Shown one piece after another: positions 1 to 8,124 of a stretch of 11,144 nucleotides of DNA; the first letter of the stretch is position 1; each line of letters begins with the position of its first letter. Origin of the DNA: Oehlia diaphana (Eukaryota; Glomeromycota; Glomeromycetes; Glomerales; Glomeraceae); NCBI GenBank assembly GCA_003833135.1, contig QZLH01002814.1, positions 1 through 11,144 of the forward strand, given 5' to 3'. A program made the translations under genes and the position numbers. The notes beneath the pieces were generated by a model, which saw only the letters and a program-made list of their open reading frames with translations, was not told where the DNA came from and did not search any database.

Positions 1-318
1 TTTTGACTCGATTCTTTAGCCTTTTCTTATGAGTAAAAGTGCGTAGTCAATTAATTACTAACCAAAGGTATATGTGAAAGGCATGAACATAATAGTTCTA
101 TTAGTCTGAATGTACATTACTGATATTAATGAATAGGAGAAGAATCCAGAGAGTGCAATAATTGAAGAAGTGGATAACGAAGTCTGGAGAGATTTACTAA
201 TGAAGGGAAACTCTCGCATTTCGTTCTTAACAACAAATCTAAACCAAGCAACCAACCAACATAAAACCCTCTAGATTTTACTAATCTTGACGTTCTTACG
301 TGGCAGGTGAGGACGACA

Positions 319-364
319 CCGTTTATGACTAAATAATATAATTATATTATTTAGTCATAAACGG
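319..364. repeat. Perfect 46-bp palindrome
   Basis: Two 23-bp arms (319-341 and 342-364) are exact reverse complements with no spacer. Each arm starts CCGTTTATGACTAAAT from its outer end. The flanking bases (A at 318, C at 365) do not pair, so the symmetry stops sharply. The inner part of the arm, CTAAATAAT, is also the core of the tandem array that follows, so the two are probably related. It could be two terminal inverted repeats joined head to head, the remnant of a hairpin or fold-back element, or a cruciform-forming site. No protein lies nearby. Confidence 0.9.
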
Positions 365-390
365 CTTAGACTAGGTTATTTAATAATAAA

Positions 391-510
391 ATAATCTAAC
401 TATAACTAAATAATCTAAGTACGACTATAAATAATCTAACTATAACTAAATAATCTAAGTATGACTATAAATAATCTAAATATAACTAAATAATTTAAAT
501 ATATCTAAAT
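391..510. repeat. 40-bp tandem repeat array (three copies plus degraded tail)
   Basis: Blocks 391-430, 431-470 and 471-510 line up with an exact 40-base period. The first two differ only at one base (ACGACTAT versus ATGACTAT); the third is more diverged. Each unit contains two half-units of about 20 bp built on CTAAATAATCTAA or CTATAAATAATCTAA. Degenerate copies of the same words continue to about 548. This is minisatellite-type sequence with no coding potential. The shared word CTAAATAAT links it to the palindrome just upstream. Confidence 0.85.
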
Positions 511-1302
511 AATCTAAAGTTAATAACTTAAATATGATTAAATACTCTAACTAAATAACCTGTTTGTGATAATTTTGTATACCTAGTTATTTTTCTTACT
601 ATATTCCTTCCCTTTGAATTCGCTTTTCTTTAGCTTTTTCCCATTTATTATTTGTGATCATGTGATTAAATAACCTAAATATTACTATTACTATATAATC
701 GAAATGTATCTATTTTTGTTTAGTTTTATGCGACAATAATCATTTTCTAATATAATTTATGTTATTGGGATTTTATGGTTGATTGGTTATTAAATTCTAT
801 GTTGGAGGTCCAGCCTGTCTGCAATTATTTGGATTCTAAGTTTTATGATGAAGTTTTTGCCATTCTGTGCTTCTTTGGTTGCCTGTTAAGGATTCGAGGA
901 TGCTTCCTTCTTCACCTATTTTGTTATCCATCAAAATGCTGAAATATGGTAAAAAAATATCATGTCAGGTGGCGCAGTAGATCGCAGTAGATTCATGTCT
1001 AAATTTGGTTGGCACTATAGCATAATTTCTGGCTGATCTTTGGGACACATGATCTGAAGGATTCAAGTTGGCGCTATTATAGTAACCTGGTAGTGCCCAG
1101 AACTCTCCTGGAACTGCCATGGAACTGGCAGAGAACTGGCAGGGAACCAGAAAGGTTGATCACTTGAATGCTGAGTTATTGTATCCAAAGATCTGGCCAA
1201 AATTAAGCAAATTCATACTGCGCCTTACTGCATCATGGTCACGTGATCCTGTTACGGTACCGAACACCCTCTGTTATAATATAGCAAATTTAGTTAACCA
1301 GT
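511..1302. other. Non-coding, AT-rich intergenic stretch
   Basis: No credible gene is seen on either strand. The stretch contains low-order repeats: CGCAGTAGAT twice in a row (about 972-991), two related words around GGTTGGCACTATAG (about 1007) and AGTTGGCGCTATTATAG (about 1066), and a cluster of GGAACTG / GAACTGGCAG words at about 1109-1148. A 78-codon open frame across 1119-1355 lacks domain character and contains these repeats, so it is not called as a gene. Confidence 0.5.
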
Positions 1303-1366
1303 TGTCACTAGTTCTGTATACTATAGTCAGTGCCAGAAGTGCGCTGATTTTGTAATCCTATTTGTT

Positions 1367-1396
1367 GCCGGTTTATGTATGCCAACTTCGTGTCCC
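1367..1396. repeat. Dispersed 30-bp direct repeat, copy 1
   Basis: This block (GCCGGTTTATGTATGCC and onward) recurs at 1598-1627 with 25 of 30 identical bases. Four of the five differences are transitions. The 10-mer CTATTGCGCC abuts the second copy (1591-1600) and also occurs at 1459-1468, between the two. This suggests remnants of one repeated element rather than chance. Confidence 0.55.
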
Positions 1397-1597
1397 TAGT
1401 AAAAGTAAAGTTGTGGCCAAATTTATGGAATATTACGTCATCGAAATTGAACAAAAATCTATTGCGCCAAAAATAATAATAAAATTTGTCTAACTTTAAT
1501 ATCGATTTTGGGTATTCTATTGGGTGTGCAATTTGTATTAGCTTGGCCAGCCCATTTGTTTACTAAGAAGTACACCATCTTGTGGTCTAACTATTGC

Positions 1598-1627
1598 GCC
1601 GGTATATGTATGCCGATTTCATATCCC
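1598..1627. repeat. Dispersed 30-bp direct repeat, copy 2
   Basis: Partner of 1367-1396, in the same orientation, 231 bp downstream. It is preceded directly by CTATTGCGCC. Several differences read as CG in one copy and CA or TG in the other, as expected from decay of methylated CpG. Confidence 0.55.
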
Positions 1628-1722
1628 AAGATTTGAATTATTAGAACGCATTTATATTATATTTTACCACATTTTCAGGCATATTAGGATATAAATTGGG
1701 ACAATTTTTTGTTGTCATTGGC

Positions 1723-2116
1723 TGTCACTAGTGTCACTAGTTCTGAATACTAACTGGTAACAGAACTAGTGACAGCTTTATTATCTTTCTTGAGATTATT
1801 AGGCTATTTTATTTCTTTCTTGATTAGTGTCACTAGTGTCACTAGTAAAAGAGTAATAAATTAGAAAAAAAAAAATCAAATTTTTTCTATGCTACCTACT
1901 TTACACAAGATATATTATAATAAATGTATACTATAAAAAAATAAAAAAAGTTAAGGAACTCAGATTTTTTCCAGTGACACTAGTGACACTAATGACATCC
2001 ATCAAGAAAGGTTTCTTTTGGCCTAGAATTCTTAAAGAGCCTATCGTTCGTATCACTAGTTCTATTACTGGCTTTTTTTTCTAGTGACACGATCCCTTTG
2101 GAATCCACTAGTGACA
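1723..2116. mobile_element. Fold-back / MITE-like element with 9-bp subterminal repeats
   Basis: The 9-mer TGTCACTAG or its complement CTAGTGACA occurs eleven times here. Forward copies are at 1723, 1732, 1828, 1837 and (one mismatch) 2051. Reverse copies are at 1766, 1980, 2081, 2108 and (one mismatch) 1971 and 1989. The order is mirror-symmetric about position ~1915. The left arm (1723-1850) and right arm (about 1968-2116, inverted) share the same series of words: the 9-mer, CTGGTAACAGAACTAGTGA versus CCAGTAATAGAACTAGTGA, TTTCTTGAT, and then a tandem 9-mer block followed by an A-run. The roughly 115-bp core is A/T-rich with no gene. A partial third relative (TGTCACTAGTTCTG) sits at 1303-1316. 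Long imperfect inverted arms without a gene fit a non-autonomous DNA transposon or fold-back element. No clear target-site duplication was found. Confidence 0.65.
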
Positions 2117-2137
2117 AGTTGTATTATTTTTGTTTAC

Positions 2138-2389
2138 CTATAAATTATTTACCAATAACTGTGTTGAAGCCAAGTTCACCAGCTTGTTCTGATGGTACTG
2201 TTCTTTTTTACGGTGCTTTCTAGCATGAATATCGCAAAATCCATATCTGCCATAAGTTAATTCACCGCATTCTTTACAGGGTATCTGAGAAGGAGAATTG
2301 CAGTGAATATGACATCCCTTCAGATGGTAGCATCCCCGATTGCAAATCTTACCACTCCTGTGAATATAAGTACATCGATAAAATACCAT
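2138..2389 (-). CDS. Small Cys/His-rich protein with two predicted zinc sites
   Basis: This is an intact 83-residue protein of unknown function. Cysteines and histidines fall into two similar sets: C6, C16, C26, H29 (spacing x9, x9, x2) and C38, C41, C52, H55 (CxxC-x10-CxxH). Each is a complete four-ligand zinc site, and both end in C-x2-H. The linker is short and a basic patch (ARKHRKK, residues 56-62) follows, which suits nucleic-acid or protein binding. There is no signal peptide or membrane segment. It is divergent from the primase-helicase gene, with 125 bp between the two start codons, so the two probably share a promoter region. It is one of the few unbroken frames in the window. A role in the mobile element is inferred from position only. 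Confidence 0.7.
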   Translation of the reverse strand: MVFYRCTYIHRSGKICNRGCYHLKGCHIHCNSPSQIPCKECGELTYGRYGFCDIHARKHRKKEQYHQNKLVNLASTQLLVNNL

Positions 2390-2514
2390 TTTTAATAACT
2401 ATGAATAGTCGGTTTATGTATTGATTTATATATTTCAGAATTAATTTTCATTTTAAACTTATTTCTCCCGGAGTATATAGTTTCTCTTGAACTGTATATT
2501 TGTGATATAATAAC
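2390..2514. promoter_or_regulatory. Shared intergenic promoter between divergent genes
   Basis: The 125-bp gap separates two divergent start codons. On the plus strand TATATAG at 2474-2480 lies about 40 bp before the primase-helicase ATG at 2515. That ATG has A at -3 (TAACATG). On the minus strand the gap is A/T-rich with several TATA-like words near the zinc gene, none clearly best. The promoter is inferred from layout. Confidence 0.4.
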
Positions 2515-5507
2515 ATGATCCAATCCGAGTTTTCAAAGTTCCTCTCCAACGCGCCTGCCCCATATGAGTTTAAAAGCGCTGGTGTAGGTGAATACCATTA
2601 TAAAATTTGGGACAATAGTGTCAGACCAAAACATTTTCTTGGCGCAGACCATGAGGATGGAATAAAAGCCATACTCTTAGAACGCGAAGGTCATTCCTTA
2701 CACGAATTTATTAATAGGGATGAGCCACTCCAGCCTATTGTAGATTTCGATTTATCATAAGAAGTACTTGATACTATTGAACCTAAGCTAACACGCAAAA
2801 AGATAGGTGATTTGCTATATCATGCTTTTATAAAGACATGTCATGAAGTATTTCTGGAGTGGAATTATAAAACTTTAACAATTGCCAGCAGTAGTGATGC
2901 AAAAAAAATGTCTCTCCATATCTCTACTACTGGCATGAGACTTCCAAATATTGCTCGAGTCACTATATTCATCGAGCTTATTTGTAAAAAACTTCCAGTG
3001 GCTCTACAGGCAAATAGTATTATTGATAACATAGCAAACAAATCTTCATTTTCATTGAGAATGCTTGGATCGCCCAAATACAATGAAAAAACAGGAGAAC
3101 ACGTTCGTGTGAAAAAGGCTATTCATCCAAAAGATGGATCTGTCTTTGACTTCATGATCCGCCCACCTAATGATGAATCAGAAGTCATAAAAAGTTCTCT
3201 TTTAGATATTCCAGAGCCAAAAGTCCAAAGATTTGATGATACAAATAGCAAAACCACTGAAGCTGAATTCGAACTGGTAGAAGGATTGCTTCAAGAAGCT
3301 AACATCGAAGGGTATAGTCTTTCATATCCATCTGAAAATTTTCCTGATAGATTTCCACTATCTCGTCTCTCTCCATCACACTGCCCAATATGTGACCGAG
3401 AGCATGACAGTGATAATGCATATATTATCTGAAATAAAAAATCCTACAGCTTTTTCTGCTACTGAGCAAACCAAAATAGGCAACCCAGATCCAGAAAGCC
3501 TTCAAAAAAGCTTACTATTGGCGAGACAGCCTTAGATAGGGAAAAAAAGCTTTCAATTCCAGAGAAACAGGGTCAGCCTAGAATTTCTGACCCTAATGAT
3601 CATTTCGTATGGTGGAATTTAATATCCATGTGCATCTCTAAGAAAAGATTTACACGTAATGAAGTGTATAATACAATCCAAGCAATGATTGCCTGCGTTC
3701 AAAAAAAATCAAAGACATGGATTCTCAAGCACAAAAAATCAGATGGTGGCCTATACTTTGATATGGGATTCAAATTAGATATTGGTAAATTAACGATTAA
3801 TATCGTCGAGTTAGGTGGGAAAGCGATAAAATTACAATTTTTAATAGAAAATGCATTCAATACTAGTTTGATTGCTTATGCGGATATCGATTTCCTACTA
3901 TATCCTCCAAATACTATTCTGCCGAAAACTGAATTCTTCAATCTTTTCTTAGGATTCAAAGCAAAGCCAGCTTCCCATATTAATTACGATCTCGTAAATC
4001 CAATATCTGGCATATAGAATATATCTGGTGCAATGGGGACAAAAATCTTTCCGAATATGTTCTGAAATGGTTCGCATTCCTAGTCCAGCATCCTAGCATA
4101 ATCCCTGAAACTATTCTTATATTACATTCCCCACCACATTGTGGGAAAAACATTATTACCGATTTCGTTCGAAAAAGCTTATTTGGCCCAGAGCTCGTAT
4201 ATTTAACTTCCGACCTTGGAAAAATTCTTAGAAAATTCAACAGTGCTATTCAAGGACGCAAGCTTATAATTATGAATGAGGTGGGAATGGCCAGTGGTGA
4301 ATGGCATAAAGCGAATGACCATCTAAAGTCTCTTATTACAGAAGATTACGTCTCGATTGAGCGTAAGGGATTAGAATTTCAAGAGTGTGGTCATTATCCC
4401 AGATTTATGGTTTTAAGTAATCATGATACCCCAATTCGAGTGGAAATGGGGGATGGACGTATTGTATGTTTAGATGTTTCTCCCCCCTGTAAAAGTAACT
4501 TCACATATTTCGATCAGTTGGAGGGAATTCTTGAGCACCCTGATATGCCAGGATCATTTATGACATATTTGCTTAATCTTAATCTTTCAGGGTGGAAGCC
4601 ACGTAAGATTCCACCAACTAAAATGAAGATAGAAACAATGCGAAATCAGCTTTCTAATCCCATTCGATTTATAATTGACCATATTGCATCTTGGGTTGAG
4701 AGTAGTGGAATCAGGACCAGTAGCAAAGCATTTTTATACCAAAAATATCTTGAATGGTGTGGGGATAATGGTGAAAAGGCATTACCTAATAACATTTTCG
4801 GTAAGAAGCTATCAGAGAAAAATATTACTGAGTATAAACAAGTACGAGTGGAAGGCAGAAAAAGAGAGTGGCAGTATATCCTTGACCACTTCAAAATCAT
4901 AGTCAAGCTTTGTGAACACGGCCTAGGTGATATCGAAGAATTTTCCGATATATCTCAAGCTGACTTACTTACAAACGAGGCCACAGACATACCCATATTC
5001 AATATACCAGAAATAATTCCTCCAAAAATAATCCCGCCTCAGTCAGATAAGAAAGCGGAACCTCCAATCGCCTTAACATCTGGGATATCCGAGAGTTCTA
5101 AGACTTCCAAATCACCTGAGCCACTAATAGATAAACCCGAACCTAGCAATAAAAAAGCTTCTTCCACATTCCCAGCTAGACAACAGTGCGAAGAGCGTCT
5201 CAGAAAATGGGCTATCGATCACGGTGAAGACCCAGATATATTTATGACTATCACAGAGAAAGATGTTGACCTATCCTGAGAATATCGAAACAGGATGATG
5301 GCAGACGCAGATGTGATCGATTTTGCGAAAGAAAACAAAATGAACCTAAACGATTTATTTTACATGACTAGAAGGGAAAGGTTAATAAGTGAAGAAATAT
5401 ATCTCCAGGAGTACGAAGATGTAGAAAAGCCCCGGGAGTATGTTTACGATGATGAGGAATGGCAAAAAAATATAAGCATACTCCAGGAGAATGGTATGCT
5501 TTGGTAA
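2515..5507 (+). pseudogene. Primase-helicase (archaeo-eukaryotic primase plus SF3/DUF5906-like helicase), broken by stops and a frameshift
   Basis: About 997 codons. The primase palm is at the N-terminus: motif I DFD (D77, D79; 2743-2751), motif II SLH (H135; 2917-2919), motif III IID (D171; 3025-3027), then SLRMLGSPK. A zinc knuckle follows (C290, C293, H297, C315; from 3385). The region around YPPNT and FFNLFLGF (3901-3957) resembles the lead-in to NrS-1-polymerase-like (DUF5906) helicases. Helicase motifs are a Walker A variant SPPHCGKN (4128-4151), Walker B KLIIMNE (4260-4280), sensor VLSN (4410-4421) and a candidate arginine finger in GDGR (4458-4460). The C-terminus has a Pro/Lys/Ser-rich linker (about 4990-5170) and an acidic tail. 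Breaks: TAA 2758-2760 just after motif I, TGA 3430-3432 and 3463-3465 inside the zinc knuckle, a frame change near 4006-4007 (one base lost or two gained), and TGA 5277-5279. The expected role is to prime and unwind DNA for self-replication of a mobile element. Arrangement and motifs strongly support the family; function of this copy is unlikely. Confidence 0.85.
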
Positions 5508-5633
5508 GAGCGAATAGAAGTGAGTTATGAAATATTAGTAGGGATGGGACTTTCATTCTTTATAATTAGGCGATATAAAATCCCAAATTATTATTATTTT
5601 TTTTGCATATCCTATCTACCTGCAATTTTCAAA

Positions 5634-5640
5634 TATATAT
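5634..5640 (+). promoter_or_regulatory. TATA-like box upstream of the tyrosine recombinase gene
   Basis: TATATAT followed by AAAAGA lies 186 bp before the preferred ATG at 5826 and 78 bp before an earlier in-frame ATG at 5718. It is the best TATA-like word in the 318-bp gap after the primase-helicase stop. The gene therefore seems to have its own promoter rather than being co-transcribed. The word AAAAGATATTCTGGCCG that follows (5641-5657) recurs in near-identical form at 7664-7680. Confidence 0.4.
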
Positions 5641-5825
5641 AAAAGATATTCTGGCCGAAGCTTGTGATCTCATAGAAAACCTGCAATAAGTTATAATATT
5701 CTTTTTGCCCACCGACCATGAATGTCAAAACAATTATTTATTTTTTCAAATTGAACTTTCTCTGCATAGTATATACCAAACAACCTAGGTATAATCAAAT
5801 ATCTTACATATTACCAAATAATAAC

Positions 5826-6971
5826 ATGGCTGGCATCGCTACTAGATATGTAACAGAAAACGAGCTCAATATCAAAATGAGTATCGAAGAGCTTAGTAAT
5901 CACGTTCCGGCGTTGGATATCCTTTTGACGGATAAAGTTAAGAGGGATCAGGCACGATGACGTCTCCAAAAGGAATATAACTTTAGCAAAGAACAGGTAT
6001 TTGCATTAATTCCTAAGCAAACAGCTGGTTGGAAAAAAGGAGGAGCCTTACCCAATACTCCCAATGCTCCTGAAACTCCCGATATCACCCAAGAAGCAGA
6101 ACTGGATGCAGTGAATACATGTCAAATTTCACCGAAAGAGACTATTAGAGATTTGGCCCAGCGTATTATTTGGGATAATCTTGGTGAAGCAGAAATAAAA
6201 GTTATAGCTAATACCTTAGCTAAATTTGCCTCTAATGCTAGCGCTGGTTCATCACGCCTTACTAGACTTCGAAGAGAGATAAGAGTCCTCGAGGTCTCAG
6301 AAAAAATAGTCTCTGACACAAAGATTCTAGACACAACCCGTTCAGCTAATAAAATTCAAAAGGAGAATAGATTGTTACATAAAAATGAAGGAATTGATTA
6401 TCCAGACCACTTCTCATTAGAATCGGTTAAGGAAAGACTGGATTCATATGATGTGTCCAATATACCTGATAAACAAGCCCTAGCCGATGTAATGATAATG
6501 CTTTGTATTCGCCCTGCTAAAATTAAAGACTTACGCATATCTAATGGAAGCGTAACTGGGTATAGAAAAAACTGGGAACAACAAGACATTCCCTGGGTAT
6601 TCAGATCACTAGAGAAGAATAAGGAACGGGTGAAGCAATTGCTTATATGGATTCAAGAAGCAATTTCTTCCAGACAGTTAAAAGACCCAGGAAAGCCAGG
6701 TGTATTATGGTTCAATACATTCCTAAAAAAGGATGAATTCCTCCCTAAAGTAGGCAAACCACTACTTTCTAGTTCTTTGCGCAAAATAGGGGCAGTATTT
6801 GCAGTTGTAGCTCATGGAGCGAAGAATTTATCGAAAGCTGAAACCATTGCACTTCACCACAGTCCTGTCAACCATGCCTCTCCTGCAAAAAACTATACTA
6901 TAGTAAATTATCAGTTAAGAGGGGAACCATATAATCAGGCAACGGTATTCAAGCTCTCCAGTGAAAACTAA
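5826..6971 (+). pseudogene. Tyrosine recombinase (integrase/Crypton-like), one in-frame stop
   Basis: A single frame of 381 codons is interrupted only by TGA at codon 45 (5958-5960). The C-terminal half reads as a tyrosine recombinase catalytic domain: box I arginine R229 in LCIRPAKIKDL (6510-6512), a candidate lysine K248 (6567-6569), box II arginine R319 in SSLRKIGA (6780-6782), H345 in LHHSP (6858-6860), and nucleophile candidate Y357 in PAKNY (6894-6896). The histidine of the usual HxxR is a serine here (S316). The N-terminal part is helical and fits a DNA-binding core domain. ATG 5826 is chosen because the context is good (A at -3, G at +4) and the upstream extension from ATG 5718 is hydrophobic and unlike the rest. 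The enzyme would cut and rejoin DNA to integrate the element. The stop falls where CGA would be read. A restart downstream of the stop would keep the whole catalytic domain. Confidence 0.78.
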
Positions 6972-7064
6972 TCACATATAAGGTTAGAAAACCAGAGTAT
7001 TCAATAATATTCTTGGTGTTTAGCTTCCAATTTATTTTTCTATAATTCATATGTAGGAATCGGC

Positions 7065-7073
7065 TATATAATA
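7065..7073 (+). promoter_or_regulatory. TATA-like box upstream of the coiled-coil gene
   Basis: TATATAATA lies 91 bp ahead of the ATG at 7164, in an A/T-rich gap of 192 bp after the recombinase stop. There is another ATG at 7089-7091 in a different frame that would open only a short peptide, so leaky scanning or a later transcription start would be needed. Confidence 0.35.
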
Positions 7074-7163
7074 TTTCTTTTACCGATCATGAGCAGGTCC
7101 TAATTGGGAATTTTATTTTTTTTCGCTCGAGGCAAAATCTAGCATATAGAATATATTACGAAA

Positions 7164-7628
7164 ATGGTAGCTGATCAAAAGTATTCATCTGATATATCCA
7201 GCGAGCAGAAAGTTATCAGATATACAGAGAAATTAGCCCAGTCATTAGGGCTGGATAAGCAGAATACAAGAGCATATAAAGCACTCTCTGGACAGATTTG
7301 GGCATTAGAAAAAAGACTGGAAGATTATCATATCAAATATGTAAAGCTTAAAAGGAAGGTCAATTTATTGGAAGATGAATTGAAAGATGAATTGGATGAT
7401 CTGGACGAATGTGTAGATAGGGAAGCTGTGGTTGACTTAATATATGAAATAGTTCCCTCGCTAATTAGTAAAAAAGGGCCGAAAGGTGATATGCATAAGG
7501 ATTCCTACTATTCGTCTGAGTCTTCTGAAGATTCTGATTCGGTTGAGGTAAGAGAAAAAAAGGCTGTCCCTCATAAGCAACGAAGAAGGGCACGACCAAA
7601 GAAAGTTAAGACCCTTCAATCAGGATGA
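7164..7628 (+). CDS. Coiled-coil protein with acidic-serine stretch and basic tail, function unknown
   Basis: An intact 154-residue frame, one of the few in the window without an internal stop. Residues from about 15 to 95 are rich in Leu, Lys and Glu with heptad-like spacing (ALEKRLEDYHIKYVKLKRKV, then LLEDELKDELDDLDE), so a coiled coil is likely. Residues about 113-130 are an acidic serine run (SYYSSESSEDSDSVE), typical of casein-kinase-2 targets. The C-terminus is strongly basic (HKQRRRARPKKVK), a good nuclear-localisation or nucleic-acid-binding tail. There is no signal peptide or membrane segment. It lies downstream of the recombinase on the same strand with its own TATA-like box. Retroelement Gag-like proteins or accessory proteins of the element have this kind of make-up, but no family was recognised. 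Confidence 0.65.
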   Translation: MVADQKYSSDISSEQKVIRYTEKLAQSLGLDKQNTRAYKALSGQIWALEKRLEDYHIKYVKLKRKVNLLEDELKDELDDLDECVDREAVVDLIYEIVPSLISKKGPKGDMHKDSYYSSESSEDSDSVEVREKKAVPHKQRRRARPKKVKTLQSG

Positions 7629-7687
7629 AAGCTTTCCAATATTGTATTTCACTTTTTTTGATCGAAAGATATTCTAACCGTATATAA

Positions 7688-8053
7688 ATGTATACAGTTA
7701 ATTTGCTAGAACAACTTCCGCCTGAACTAATACCATCCATTTCAAAGTACCTCCCAGAACGGGATCTAAAAAATACCCGCAGTATAAATAATATATGGGA
7801 AAGAGAGGTTAATCTTGAATGGACCAAAAGAAAGGAATTTTTATTTGGAAGAATAGTTTAAGGTAATTATATAGTAAAGGAATTTTATTTGAAACTGAAA
7901 GAGTGTAATTTAAGCAATAACTATTCAGAATGGCTTCTTAAAAATCTATTCATCGGAGGATTATCACCTGAGAATAAGACAAAAGTTCTTATGGATGGGT
8001 TACAAGCACTTGCGTTAGATGACATAGTGGAAAGGCTTAGTCCAGAGCAGTGA
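7688..8053 (+). pseudogene. F-box protein with possible gag-like tail, one in-frame stop
   Basis: Residues 5-46 read as an F-box: LLEQLPPELIPSISKYLP, then RDLKNTRSINNIW, the pattern that binds Skp1 in SCF ubiquitin ligases. TAA at 7859-7861 ends the frame after 57 residues, but the same frame stays open for 63 more codons to TGA 8051-8053. The second part contains LFIGGLSPENKTKVLMDGL and DDIVERL, which resemble the conserved helix seen in many fungal LTR-retroelement Gag proteins (F-x-x-GL-S-x-x-x). The gag link comes from memory of family patterns and is weak. ATG 7688 is chosen because the F-box starts right after it, although a TATATAA word (7681-7687) directly precedes it. The gene is either a 57-residue F-box peptide or a nonsense-broken 121-codon gene. 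Confidence 0.5.
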
Positions 8054-8124
8054 TCTACCAGCGAACTAGGCTCGGCTAATTTTATTTTTTCGTTTAAAGA
8101 TACAACATATAAAATAGAATATTT

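Noticed and set aside
58..255. 65-codon minus-strand frame with a hydrophobic stretch
   Set aside because: No domain, no family resemblance and no promoter; the length is within chance for A/T-rich DNA at a window edge.
391..510. CRISPR-like array
   Set aside because: Units are contiguous with no unique spacers, and the DNA appears eukaryotic; this is a minisatellite.
1119..1355. 78-codon plus-strand frame
   Set aside because: Its start lies inside GAACTGGCAG micro-repeats and its end inside a copy of the TGTCACTAG repeat; no domain pattern.
4646..4906. Frames on the minus strand and in the second plus frame inside the helicase region
   Set aside because: They overlap conserved helicase coding sequence and show no protein character; antisense or out-of-frame shadows.
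2515..5960. TGA read as arginine (alternative genetic code or recoding)
   Set aside because: A frameshift and TAA stops are also present, and neighbouring intact genes end in TGA normally. Mutation explains all breaks.
2138..6971. Part of a large endogenous giant-virus insertion
   Set aside because: The primase-helicase alone would allow it, but no capsid, packaging ATPase or other viral core gene is seen, and the flanks carry host-type F-box and Crinkler-like genes. It cannot be settled from this window.
7681..7687. TATATAA as the TATA box of the F-box gene at 7688
   Set aside because: It abuts the ATG, leaving no room for a transcription start before the start codon; more likely part of the shared upstream repeat.
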